Source: Paenibacillus camerounensis
GTDB taxonomy: Bacteria; Bacillota; Bacilli; Paenibacillales; Paenibacillaceae
Length of the DNA stretch: 64,000 bases
Reading direction: 5' to 3'
NCBI RefSeq assembly: GCF_000723885.1
Contig: NZ_CCDG010000042.1
Coordinates: forward strand, 1-64,000
The notes under the pieces were generated by a model. The model had not been told where the DNA came from. It did not search any database and was given only the letters and a program-made list of their open reading frames with translations. Below are positions 9,904 through 19,200 of the stretch, piece after piece. Numbering within the stretch: the first letter of the stretch is position 1; the number at the start of each line of letters is the position of its first letter. The translations under genes and the position numbers were made by a program.

Positions 9904-10683
9904 CTATGATATTTCTTTTTCTCCCTTAAAATGAATTCTACTTTTCTCTGAGAGCCTTGTGTTGTATATATCACTAAGTATATCCAAGTATTGACTAATT
10001 TGATTTCGTTGCTGCAGGTAACCACTCATGTATTCAAGCTTCTTCGTCATATTATCATGATTATACTTTACACTACTTGAAAACAACAGGAATGCCTTAA
10101 TAAACTTTGTCGTCTTATAAGTTTCATGAAAATACGATGAGAAGTCTTCGAGCAAATCCATAAATTTCTGTACCTCTTCAACATTCTTTGCCTTATAGTG
10201 ACCATTTTTGAACGCCGTCATCGCGTCCTGTTCATTTAATTCTCCTTTAGTTAAAGAAATCCCTAAAATTGGTTTAATTGCGTTACTTTCAATAAAATCC
10301 TTTAGTAAGATGTAGTCAAAGAATTTTTCTTCTTTTTCAGCTAAAGTAGCATAGCCGTTAAGAAAATCAATTGGCTTCCAGTTATTACTTTTTTCATTTA
10401 AACGGTGAACTTCTGATAAACCATATCCCTCACATATAATATAGTACACTGGTAGCCCTAATACTGATTGGGATTTAAAACGATGCTGTCCATCAATAAT
10501 CTCATATTTCTCGTTAATAATAATGGGGGTAATTAATTGTATTTGTTGCATAGACTCGATAAGACGTTTTACATGCAACTCGTTAATTATTCTGTTTCCA
10601 TCAATTGTACTAAACTTACTATAGTCTTGAGTAACGAATACTTCAGTGTATATAACATTATCATTTACATCTTGCTCCATCAT
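9904..10683 (-). CDS. DGQHR/ParB-like domain protein
   Basis: A 259-residue protein. The N-terminal 120 residues look like the ParB/Srx fold: a short strand, a helix (LHVKRLIESMQQIQ), ITPIIIN, then IIDGQHRFKSQSVLGLPVYY with the DGQHR motif at residues 64-68, and a later NNWKPIDFLNGYA segment. DGQHR/ParB-type domains occur in partition CTPases, nuclease-like phage proteins and DndB-type defence regulators. The C-terminal half is helical with no motif I recognise. The ATG overlaps the stop of the upstream zinc-ribbon gene by 4 bp (ATGA), so translation is coupled. A DNA- or nucleotide-handling function is inferred. Confidence 0.65.
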   Translation of the reverse strand: MMEQDVNDNVIYTEVFVTQDYSKFSTIDGNRIINELHVKRLIESMQQIQLITPIIINEKYEIIDGQHRFKSQSVLGLPVYYIICEGYGLSEVHRLNEKSNNWKPIDFLNGYATLAEKEEKFFDYILLKDFIESNAIKPILGISLTKGELNEQDAMTAFKNGHYKAKNVEEVQKFMDLLEDFSSYFHETYKTTKFIKAFLLFSSSVKYNHDNMTKKLEYMSGYLQQRNQISQYLDILSDIYNTRLSEKSRIHFKGEKEIS

Positions 10684-11423
10684 TCAGAATCTCCCCTTTG
10701 TTTTAAGCGTTGTAACCGCCTTAATTCATTATTAACTGAATAGTTGTGTCTTGTTTTTGCTCCACATTGTTTACATTCAGAACGAAACTTTTTCACCGTA
10801 TAATTAAAGTTGAAATCACGGAGTGCTTTTTCTTTTTTACACTTAGTGCATCTCTTAGATTGATTTAAATTAATGCTTTGCGGGATGACTTTCTCAATTT
10901 CAACATATCCAACAGCATCCATTCGCTCTTTGAGCTGCTTTTCGCGTTTACGATTACGATATTGTACAGATGTGCATATTTTACATATATTAGAGAATCC
11001 ATCCTTGTTACTAAAACTTTTTGTGAAATCTGTCACCTTTTTAGTTTCTTTGCAACTTTTACATTGCTTTTCAATAATTATACCTTCAAAAATTTGTTTT
11101 TTTAGTTTCTCTTTTCGCTTTTTATCCATTTCTCCTCTACACACTTTACAATAGGTTTGTAAACCATCCAATGAGTAGCTATGTTTGCTAAACTCGCTTC
11201 TTTGTTTTTCTTCCTTACAACGGGAGCATAGCTTTTGAGCTTTTTCGTAAGTGGCGGGGTCAGCCTCTCGTCTTGCTTTAACAGCCAAATCGTACTCAAA
11301 CTGTGATAATCTATCGCAATCACGACATGAATTTTTCAAACCATCCTTTGAAGATTTGTTCGTTAGAAACTCCTCTCTTAATTTTATTTTTTTACAACGA
11401 TTGCATTGCTTTTCATCAACCAT
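10680..11423 (-). CDS. Protein with four tandem zinc-ribbon units
   Basis: A 247-residue, Lys/Arg-rich protein made almost entirely of four similar units. Each has CxxC, a K-x-F segment with S-x-DGL or K-DGF, then CxxC. The cysteine pairs are at 7/10 with 33/36, 66/69 with 92/95, 121/124 with 147/150, and 192/195 with 217/220. Single units of this type occur next to HNH or endonuclease VII domains in phage proteins, but no HNH residues are visible here. It is first in an operon with the DGQHR/ParB-like and RHH-like genes. GGAAGG precedes the ATG. Nucleic-acid binding is the likely role. Confidence 0.6.
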   Translation of the reverse strand: MVDEKQCNRCKKIKLREEFLTNKSSKDGLKNSCRDCDRLSQFEYDLAVKARREADPATYEKAQKLCSRCKEEKQRSEFSKHSYSLDGLQTYCKVCRGEMDKKRKEKLKKQIFEGIIIEKQCKSCKETKKVTDFTKSFSNKDGFSNICKICTSVQYRNRKREKQLKERMDAVGYVEIEKVIPQSINLNQSKRCTKCKKEKALRDFNFNYTVKKFRSECKQCGAKTRHNYSVNNELRRLQRLKQRGDSE

Positions 11424-11445
11424 ATTTATACACCTTCCTATTTAC

Positions 11446-11474
11446 ATAATATAGCAATTTCTTAAATATGTAAA
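11446..11474 (-). promoter_or_regulatory. Sigma-A-type promoter of the zinc-ribbon/ParB operon
   Basis: On the minus strand a -35 TTTACA (11469-11474) and a -10 TATTAT (11446-11451) are separated by 17 bp. They lie about 25 bp upstream of the ATG of the zinc-ribbon gene, so this operon can be expressed independently of the caspase/GTPase pair. Confidence 0.5.
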
Positions 11475-11540
11475 ACATTTTTACAAGATTGCAAATCTAA
11501 AGATAAAATCTTTTATTTTCACATAAATATAAATAATTCA

Positions 11541-11584
11541 CAAAATAAAAAAAGCAAGTACACCATAAATGAGGCGTACCTGCT
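11541..11584 (-). terminator. Terminator after the GTPase gene
   Basis: On the minus strand AGCAGGTACGCC (11573-11584) pairs with GGTGTACTTGCT (11553-11564) through 12 pairs, two of them G-U, and is followed by TTTTTTTATTTT. It lies about 80 bp after the stop of the GTPase gene and separates the two minus-strand operons. Confidence 0.8.
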
Positions 11585-11666
11585 AAGAATTAACTTTCAA
11601 CTTGAAAAGATTATTTTAATTTCTTGAATACGATAATTTTGTAAAGATCTTGATTTCACATCACTC

Positions 11667-13871
11667 TCACAGTTCATTTATTGAACGATAGAATACTTTT
11701 TTTTCTATTTTCGAGTCATAATTCTGGCTATATTCTTTAAATAGCTCTTCTTTCTTTTCTAAGTAAGGTTTATCCGACCGTTTTGCCTTTACAGATGCAA
11801 CTTTCAAGTTATGTTGGCGGCAAACTTCTATAAAGGAATTATTCATTCTGTCATAAAAGATCTCGTACCAAGAATCAAAAAAATGATCATCGCAACGTTT
11901 GTCAAAGGAATGAAGATTTCTCAACCATTCTGCAACACTGTTGAATTGCTGATGATTATGCAATTCATATTCTTGTATACAATCAAGCAATATCCCCCAA
12001 ATTGAATTTCTTTGGTCTTGGGTTCCTTTATAATTTTTATAACTAATTTCTTGAGGCCAAATTTGTAACAACTCACCTTCTGAAACTTTATTAAAAAGAA
12101 ATCTAAAATGAGTTGTCATTAGTTCATCAAAGGCAATTTTTTCATTACCCTCCAAACCAAAGATATCTGAAAGCATTACCTTTCCTTTCCCAATTTCAAC
12201 TTGCTTAGTAAAGGTTTGGTTATATGCATCATTAAACACGCGATACCAAGTTACATTAAATATACTCCCATCAAATCCTAGTATATAAGAGGAAAGATTC
12301 GTTCTAAGTTTCCACTTTGTCCGCGGTCCAATAATATTAAATAATTTATTAAACCCTTTAGTAGCTTCAATTATTAAATTTTTTGCAAATGCATGAATTT
12401 TATCTTTTTTCAAGAATGCTTCATGCAAATTATCGATATTAATGAAACCATCCCCTAAATGCTCTTGATCAATTATAGACATCATCAATGCAGTAACTGA
12501 AACCAAATTCATCTCTTTCATTAATATAGGATTCTTTGTAGAATTGTTGTCCTTTCCATAAAAGGGAGCAAGTCTCTTTCGCATAATTTCAACCCGTTTA
12601 TTTGCTAACGTTACCGGAATACGATTTCGCTTTAAAGTACTTATGATTCTATTAGATTTGAATAGGAGGTCTAAAACCTTTCCATCAAAATCAATATATT
12701 CTCCATCTTTCTCCTCTGATAATAACCACTCCTTATTTTTTTCAATAACTTCATCACTCTGCTGATCTATGTAAGAGGCAACGACATAGGTCATTATACT
12801 TGGCTTCTGAGAATACAGTACTTCAATTTCATTTAAAAAAGTCGTTGCTGAACCTGGGCGGATAGGTTCTACAAAGAGGGCTGCCGACAAATCAGGGTAG
12901 TCAACATTAAAAATTTGTCTATACCTCTCAATTAGCATCGGCTCTTCATCTGGTTCAGCATGATCTAAACCGTAAGTATCCACTAGAAGTATACTATTAA
13001 TATTTAGGGGCTTTAATTTAAAGTAGTAATCTTGGTTGATGACACTAGTAATAATTATTTTATCAATCATACTTGAAAGAGAACTTTTTTCATTTGATTC
13101 TTTTTTAATTACTGTTAGACATAACTCTAATAATTCCTTATAACTATCATCAAGCACAAATTTGAAAATAATCGGTTCATTATCATTCATATTTTTAATT
13201 TTTCCACTAAAATGTGAATATATGGATTTAACAATTATCTGGTAAGCATGGGTGTAGAATTGAGACCAAATTCTTTCTACTACATCTGATCTTGTTTCAA
13301 TTATTTTGGTTTCACTATCGCTGGTTTCAGATGAGTCATTAATTGTTCTGAAATTCACTATTCTTTTTACATCAAAAAGTTTGAAATTATTATCCTCCAG
13401 CTCTTTCTCTGCTTCCATAATGACTTCACATGTTTCCTTAAATAATTCTTCCAATGTCTCGACAACTGAACCAGACAAAAAGTTGAATTCACGTATATCA
13501 AAAAAGTCTAAAGAATATATTGCAGACTCTCTCAAATCATCTTCATATTCATGAATTTGCTCTTGCATCCACTCAATGGTAAGCATTCTTTTGTTTTCTT
13601 TTTTCAAAAACGAATTAAATTTTTCCATTAATTGATCTGTTCTTTTCTGAACAAAGTTTTTCTCGTTCATAAATGAAATAGCTACTTCAATCGGCTTATC
13701 TTCATTCTTTAATAAAAAACGATATTCTGCATACGATCGAGTAGTTTGACCTGTTCCAACAGAATTGATTAATTCAGGATACTTACTAAACGAGCGTATG
13801 AAAGCTGATTTCCCAGATGCTGATCTTCCAATTACTGCCGCCTTGATCATTCTTTTTCGAGACTCACTCAA
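11667..13871 (-). CDS. Large P-loop GTPase, partner of the caspase-like protein
   Basis: A 734-residue protein beginning with a P-loop (GRSASGKS, residues 15-22). A T-rich switch I candidate lies near 40-45 (GTGQTTRSY) and a G3-type DTYG motif at 298-301 inside SILLVDTYGLDH. A possible variant G4 is SYID at 366-369. About 250 residues, rich in charged helix, are inserted between G1 and G3; the rest has no recognised domain and no membrane segment. Dynamin- and septin-like GTPases are the closest general class. TTG start 16 bp after the caspase gene, with GGGGG at good spacing. As the downstream partner of a caspase-like peptidase it may act as sensor or switch; this is inference. Confidence 0.65.
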   Translation of the reverse strand: MSESRKRMIKAAVIGRSASGKSAFIRSFSKYPELINSVGTGQTTRSYAEYRFLLKNEDKPIEVAISFMNEKNFVQKRTDQLMEKFNSFLKKENKRMLTIEWMQEQIHEYEDDLRESAIYSLDFFDIREFNFLSGSVVETLEELFKETCEVIMEAEKELEDNNFKLFDVKRIVNFRTINDSSETSDSETKIIETRSDVVERIWSQFYTHAYQIIVKSIYSHFSGKIKNMNDNEPIIFKFVLDDSYKELLELCLTVIKKESNEKSSLSSMIDKIIITSVINQDYYFKLKPLNINSILLVDTYGLDHAEPDEEPMLIERYRQIFNVDYPDLSAALFVEPIRPGSATTFLNEIEVLYSQKPSIMTYVVASYIDQQSDEVIEKNKEWLLSEEKDGEYIDFDGKVLDLLFKSNRIISTLKRNRIPVTLANKRVEIMRKRLAPFYGKDNNSTKNPILMKEMNLVSVTALMMSIIDQEHLGDGFINIDNLHEAFLKKDKIHAFAKNLIIEATKGFNKLFNIIGPRTKWKLRTNLSSYILGFDGSIFNVTWYRVFNDAYNQTFTKQVEIGKGKVMLSDIFGLEGNEKIAFDELMTTHFRFLFNKVSEGELLQIWPQEISYKNYKGTQDQRNSIWGILLDCIQEYELHNHQQFNSVAEWLRNLHSFDKRCDDHFFDSWYEIFYDRMNNSFIEVCRQHNLKVASVKAKRSDKPYLEKKEELFKEYSQNYDSKIEKKVFYRSINEL

Positions 13872-13887
13872 TTGGCTTCCCCCTCAT

Positions 13888-14790
13888 TTATTCATTTTTC
13901 AATACGTGCTGATCAAGTTGATTGAGAATAAAAGTAATGAATTCTTGTTTTTTAAGCTTACTCGTTTGGGCGATGTCAGGAAACTGATTTAACCATTCAT
14001 CTATTTCTACTAATAACGCAGAGTATGCTAAATTTTTATTGATTAATTCTTTAATTTGATACGACAAGAAGTCCGTTGAATTTGCCCTTGATTCTATCTT
14101 TTCTAAAATCATTTGGTTTTCTTTAAAATAAAAATCACCTAATAACGAAGAATAGTCCCAGGGAACCTGGTCACTATGCTGAGAGACAACCTTTTTCCTA
14201 ACTCTTTTAAAAATTGATTCGATCCTTTCTGTCCCGTACTTTTGAATAGTTTCTCCCATATAGTATGTAAATGTCCCGTGTCCATCTTTGTCTCTTTCGT
14301 GGGCAGTTTGATTGGGACCAGTAGCAAAAGCAATGAAAGCTCCTTTTGCTTTAAATATATCGTTCTCTGTAACTCCTCTATTGCGAGCTCCAATATCAAG
14401 TCTTTCTCGACAACAATCTAATAAAATTATTCCAGTAAAATCATCACTAGAAGAAAAATCATTAATTAGTGTAGTAGTATCTACAAGTGTAGAGTAGTAA
14501 TCCTTATCTCCCCTCGACGGACAGTCACTGGGTACAAGAAATTGTTTTCCTCCAACTTCAACCCCATGTCCTGCGAAAAATAAAAGCCCCGTATCGTATT
14601 CAGATAAACTAAATTGAAAAGTAATAATTGCCTCTTGTAGTTGTTCTTTATTTGGGTTTAACAATAACTCAGTTTCGAAATCGCATTCTTCTAATACTTC
14701 TTTCATATACTTAGCATCATTTATAGAACAACGTAGTTTATTCCAATATATATAGTTATCTATCCCAACAATAAGTGCTAACCTGCTCAA
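13888..14790 (-). CDS. Caspase-like cysteine peptidase (C14/metacaspase class)
   Basis: A 300-residue protein with a clear caspase fold over residues 1-220. It has ALIVGIDNY at the first strand, the catalytic histidine in FFAGHG (His75), and LLDCCR with the catalytic cysteine probably Cys127. DGHGTFTYYM is the typical C14 segment before a late helix. The C-terminal 80 residues are a helical tail (YQIKELINKN, ALLVEIDEWL) that may be an adaptor or death-like domain. TTG start preceded by GGAGG. It heads a two-gene operon with a large GTPase. Family members cleave after basic or acidic residues and act in cell death and abortive infection; target and trigger here are unknown. Confidence 0.85.
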   Translation of the reverse strand: MSRLALIVGIDNYIYWNKLRCSINDAKYMKEVLEECDFETELLLNPNKEQLQEAIITFQFSLSEYDTGLLFFAGHGVEVGGKQFLVPSDCPSRGDKDYYSTLVDTTTLINDFSSSDDFTGIILLDCCRERLDIGARNRGVTENDIFKAKGAFIAFATGPNQTAHERDKDGHGTFTYYMGETIQKYGTERIESIFKRVRKKVVSQHSDQVPWDYSSLLGDFYFKENQMILEKIESRANSTDFLSYQIKELINKNLAYSALLVEIDEWLNQFPDIAQTSKLKKQEFITFILNQLDQHVLKNE

Positions 14791-15188
14791 AAATATGCAA
14801 CCTCCATTTTAATCAAAGTTATTTAGTATTTGAATAGAATTACCAGTATTGTATACGCATATTTAATTTATTTTTGATACCTATAGGTCTATAATATCAA
14901 TCGTAAGAAGATCATATCATTAATACCGTAAAATAATAGTTTTATTTTAACATTTTTTCTATTAAATAACCATGAATAATTACATTAAACAATCAACAAC
15001 TAACAAGGATCACTGCATATGTATTTTCCATCATATTTACTTATACAAAAATATTAAAGCTTTATTCCAATACCACGCCTCGGCGTTCACTTTATCTAAA
15101 TCGCACATTTATACCATTTATTCTATTCAGCCAGTATAAAATCAACGACTTGAAAATCTCAATTTTTGTCGCTCATCTCCCGCTTTTA
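14791..15188. other. AT-rich gene-free region upstream of the caspase operon
   Basis: About 400 bp with no convincing gene. Near the caspase gene there is a short palindrome CCTATAGG (around 14880) flanked by TTGATA/TATCAA-like arms that could be part of an operator. No convincing promoter could be assigned by eye. Confidence 0.4.
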
Positions 15189-15214
15189 TTAAAAGGGATG
15201 CCGGATAGCACCCC
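15189..15214 (-). terminator. Terminator of the secreted Cys/His protein gene
   Basis: On the minus strand GGGGTGC (15208-15214) pairs with GCATCCC (15195-15201), followed by TTTTAAT. Confidence 0.75.
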
Positions 15215-15224
15215 TCTGTTTCTT

Positions 15225-16103
15225 TTATAGTACAGGTTGAATTTTCTTGGTAGGCTGCGGTCCCGCACCGTTTTTGGCCCAGTAGACAATGTAGTAAATA
15301 GTGCTGTTATAGCTAACGGACCCTGCATAGTTTACATTTTGGAAGGAGTACTCATTCGTCCAGATCTTGTATCCCGGGGAAGCGTAGTTCCAGCGCATAG
15401 GCTGGTTTCCCGCCGGTTTGTGCGTCCAGTCACTGGCTGAGGTATCACTTTTCATAAAATGATAATCATTGCTTCCCTTACGGACCGCAACCACCCGCTC
15501 GTAATAGGCCAGGGAGCCGGGCTTCGACGTAGTCTTGTATCCCCAATATCCGAGCGCATCGAGGTCACTGACTGTTAAGTCTGCTATTTCTGCAACCCCC
15601 ATGCTTACCGAAAAGCTTTTGCCGGAGTGGTAGCCCGGGTCCTTAAATACTTGCTGGCCGATCGCATATCCGTAGCAGTTATAATATCTGTAATCATTCG
15701 ACCAGGCCCCGATTACGGTACTATCCTGCAGCGTATAGCCGGACAGGGCAGAGAAGCTTCTTGCTGCAACGCCGGGATGACCGGTAACCTCCAATATATT
15801 GTGCGCCAATTCCACCATCTTTGTGTAGCTGTACGGGATATGTTCGGCGGTAATTGTCCCGCTCTCAATTCCTGCAACGATCTCTTTTGCCGCATTCTGT
15901 GTGAATTCATCCGCTTCCAGGCCGTCCGGTAACCGGAGCCCGTTCGCAAGCAGATTATCCAGCACCTCTTCTCCGCTTAATTGCGTCAGCTGCTCCGCGG
16001 CAACCGCACTGCCTCCGGCGTGGACTGCAGGTGCCGGTGCAACAATTGTATGTAACAGAAAGAACGCCATTACCAAAGAAAACGCTTTAGTGATTTTCTT
16101 CAA
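15225..16103 (-). CDS. Secreted protein with papain-like Cys/His pattern
   Basis: A 292-residue protein. A signal peptide (to about AVHAGG, residue 31) precedes a helical region. The second half contains NCYGYAIG with Cys143, then DYHFMK with His215 and a following DWTHKPAG. A Cys in N-C-x-x-Y-A followed by a His in a D-H-F strand and a conserved W is the pattern of papain-like (NlpC/CHAP-like or DUF7689-like) folds, so a hydrolase or amidase role is possible but not shown. TTG start after GGAGGG. It stands alone, flanked by the AT-rich block and the GGDEF-EAL gene. Confidence 0.5.
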   Translation of the reverse strand: MKKITKAFSLVMAFFLLHTIVAPAPAVHAGGSAVAAEQLTQLSGEEVLDNLLANGLRLPDGLEADEFTQNAAKEIVAGIESGTITAEHIPYSYTKMVELAHNILEVTGHPGVAARSFSALSGYTLQDSTVIGAWSNDYRYYNCYGYAIGQQVFKDPGYHSGKSFSVSMGVAEIADLTVSDLDALGYWGYKTTSKPGSLAYYERVVAVRKGSNDYHFMKSDTSASDWTHKPAGNQPMRWNYASPGYKIWTNEYSFQNVNYAGSVSYNSTIYYIVYWAKNGAGPQPTKKIQPVL

Positions 16104-16255
16104 AATGTTCCCTCCTACTTATATATTCTCAGCAGACGGCCTAGTATTCCGCCAAAATCTCAGAACCTATTTCACCTCCCGGCTATAAGTATACACTGAA
16201 TAGGAACACTTGTAATAGTTATCACTAATTATCTATCATTGCAAGTATATGGAAT

Positions 16256-19200
16256 TTATCTTGTGTGTAATAACACAATCGGCTCTATCTCTGCCGCAGG
16301 CATCGGCTTATAGAAGTAGTACCCCTGGATCTCATCACACTTATTCTTGTTAAAAAACGCAAACTGCTCTTCGGTTTCAACGCCTTCGGCGATCACGCTC
16401 AGCTTCAGGTTTTTGGCCAGCTGAATGATCGTCTTCGCTATCGCCTCATCGTCGTTGCCTGTTGCAATGCCGCGCACAAACTGCATGTCAATTTTGATCC
16501 GGTCTACAGGCATGGTCTTTAATCTGCTTAAAGAGGAATACCCCGACCCAAAATCATCAATAGAAATGCTGACTCCCAGCTTCTTCAGCTCATGAAGCAC
16601 CTCGACAATATAGTCTTCCCCGTCAGCGGCGGCACTTTCGGTAATCTCCAGTTCCAGGTACTCCGGCCTGAGCCCAGTCTCCCTTAGTGTCCGTTCAACG
16701 ATGCTGAGCAGATTCCGGTCCTGGAACTGGACAACCGACAGGTTCACTGCCATGCGAATCCCCTGCACCCCCAACTCCTGCCACTCCTTCATCTGCCGGC
16801 ATGCGGTCTCAAGCACCCATTTGCCGATAGGGAGGATCAGCCCGGTCTGCTCAGCCAGGGGAATAAAGGCAGCCGGGGAAATCATGCCCCGCTCCGGATT
16901 ATTCCAGCGGATCAGCGCTTCAAGACCCACAATTTCTTTCGTCTGCACATTCACCTGCGGCTGGTAGTGTAGAATAAGCTCATTTCGCTCCAGCGCCCGG
17001 TACAGGCTGTTCGTAAGCTGTGTTTTCTCCAATATCTGCTCCTTCATGGCTGGTGAGCATAAGAGGTACTGATTTTTACCTTTTTCTTTGGCCGCGTACA
17101 TCGCCAGATCGGCATTTCGGATCAGCTCCTCCGTGCTTTCCCCATCTACGGGGTAGACCGCAATTCCTGCACTGGCCGTAATAAAGAATTCCTGGCCTTT
17201 GACGATCACAGGCTTGGCAATCGCATTTATGATGCTTTCAGCCATTCTCCCAATGTCTTCTACCCGCTCTATCCCTGCCACCTTTACCAGGAACTCATCG
17301 CCGCCAAAACGCGACACCATATCCTGTTCACGCAAACAGCCCGCTATTCTGCTTGTCACCTGCTTAAGCATTTCGTCTCCGCCAAGGTGCCCTATCGTGT
17401 CATTGACGATTTTGAAAGCATCCAGATCAATAAAAAGAACACCAATATGCCTGCCTGTCTCCCCGGCGGACCGGATACTCTCTTCCAGCTGATTCTTGAA
17501 CAACGTATGGTTCGGGAACCCGGTCAGCGCATCATAATACGCCATGTAGCTGATTTCCCGCTGGGCTTCTATCTTTACCAGCGCATCTGACAGCAGATTA
17601 GCAAGAATCCGCAGCAGCTCCTGATGGTTCTGCCCAAAGGCTCTTGCAGCCTTCACAGATGTAAACAGCAGCAGCCCCAGAATTCGGCCTTTGTTCCTTA
17701 CCGGAACAGAGATCAGGGACTTTATCTTATGCGAACTGAATAAGGCCTGCTCTGCACCGGCTTCCAGCGGCAGCAAGTCTACGTCCGTTACCTTTAACTG
17801 GTCAGTGTGTATGAGCTCCTTCAGCCACCAGGCGAAGCCTTTGCTGTTCAACCGGGAGATGAAGGTATCCGTCGTCTGCTCCATCCCTTCCCTGGACCAT
17901 TCATAGGCCTCAGGATGATTCGATAACGGAATATAGAAAGCCCGGTCTACTTGAAAGTGCTCTCCGCACAGCTCTAACAGCTCATTGATTTTTAGATCCA
18001 GATCTGATTCAGAGACCTTAACGAAGTCACCCGATATGCGGGCAACCAGCTTCTGAAACCTGATCTGGGCTTCATTATCTTCAAGACGCCGGACGTAGAC
18101 CCGGTTAACAAAATAGGCCAGCCACAGGGTGATGCCCAGGATGCCGATCCTGGCCAGATAATCCGATCCATCCACCCGGACCATCGCTTCCGGCATCCTC
18201 ACCCATATATAGATTTGCGTAATTAGAATAGGCACACCTATCCAAAGGATCATAAACCGTTTATTAAAAAGAACAGACAGCATTATAATAATGAACGGAG
18301 CCGACCATGCGGTAACACTTGCAGATTCCACATAGCTCAGGGCAATCAGAAGGATGGAAGCCAGCATGATGATAATGAATACGCCTTCTTTAACATTCTT
18401 TTTAACCGGTATATATTTAATGAGCGTCAATAGCAAGCCGTTGACAAAAAAGAACAGGCTGAACAACAGAATAAAACCAAACCGCGGGGCCTGCTGATTA
18501 AAAAAGTACTGCGAAGCGAAATTCAGCATTCCGCCAATTACGTAGACAAAGGACATGATTTTAATAAAACGGTCCAAGTTAACATTACTTAAAATTTTGC
18601 CCGGTTCAGCCTTTTCACTCTTTCCGAGACCCATGAGCCCATACCGCCTGATTGCATAGAACATAGCTGTTGTAGGCAGCAGTACAATGACTGGTGCCAG
18701 CTGAGGTAACTTAACAGATGCATAGGTGTTCATAATGACATCTGTTGCAGTACCCGCGATCAGAGCCATACTATGGGATAACATAAAGAGATAGCCCTGC
18801 TTCTTCTTAAGCAGGTCTTTAGATCTTCTCGCCCAGTTCCAGAGCAGCAGCAGTCCCGCTGTGGTAAAGCAAATATAGTACAGATTAAAATAAACATCCC
18901 CCCAGCCGTTGGCAGAGCTGTTCACCCAGCCTGTCGCTGTATAGATTAGGTTGTACTGCTCCTTAGCAGAATCAATATAGCCAAATACAATAACATTAAG
19001 CGCAGCCGGAAAATACAGAACCACATAAATCCATTTGTTTTTGAGAACAGCCGTTCTTTCTGTCAGAATCAGAGAAAAATGCAGAAGTATGCTATACACC
19101 GTACCGTAGCCGAGTGAAGCCAATCTGCGCCAAAGAATAGCCGTCTCATAATCGGGTGCTGAATTGGTAATTGAAAAACAAAAGGACCATATGGACAGGG

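Noticed and set aside
9904..10683. A chromosomal partition ParB
   Set aside because: It has DGQHR rather than the GERR-type motif of partition ParB, no HTH was recognised and no parA is adjacent.
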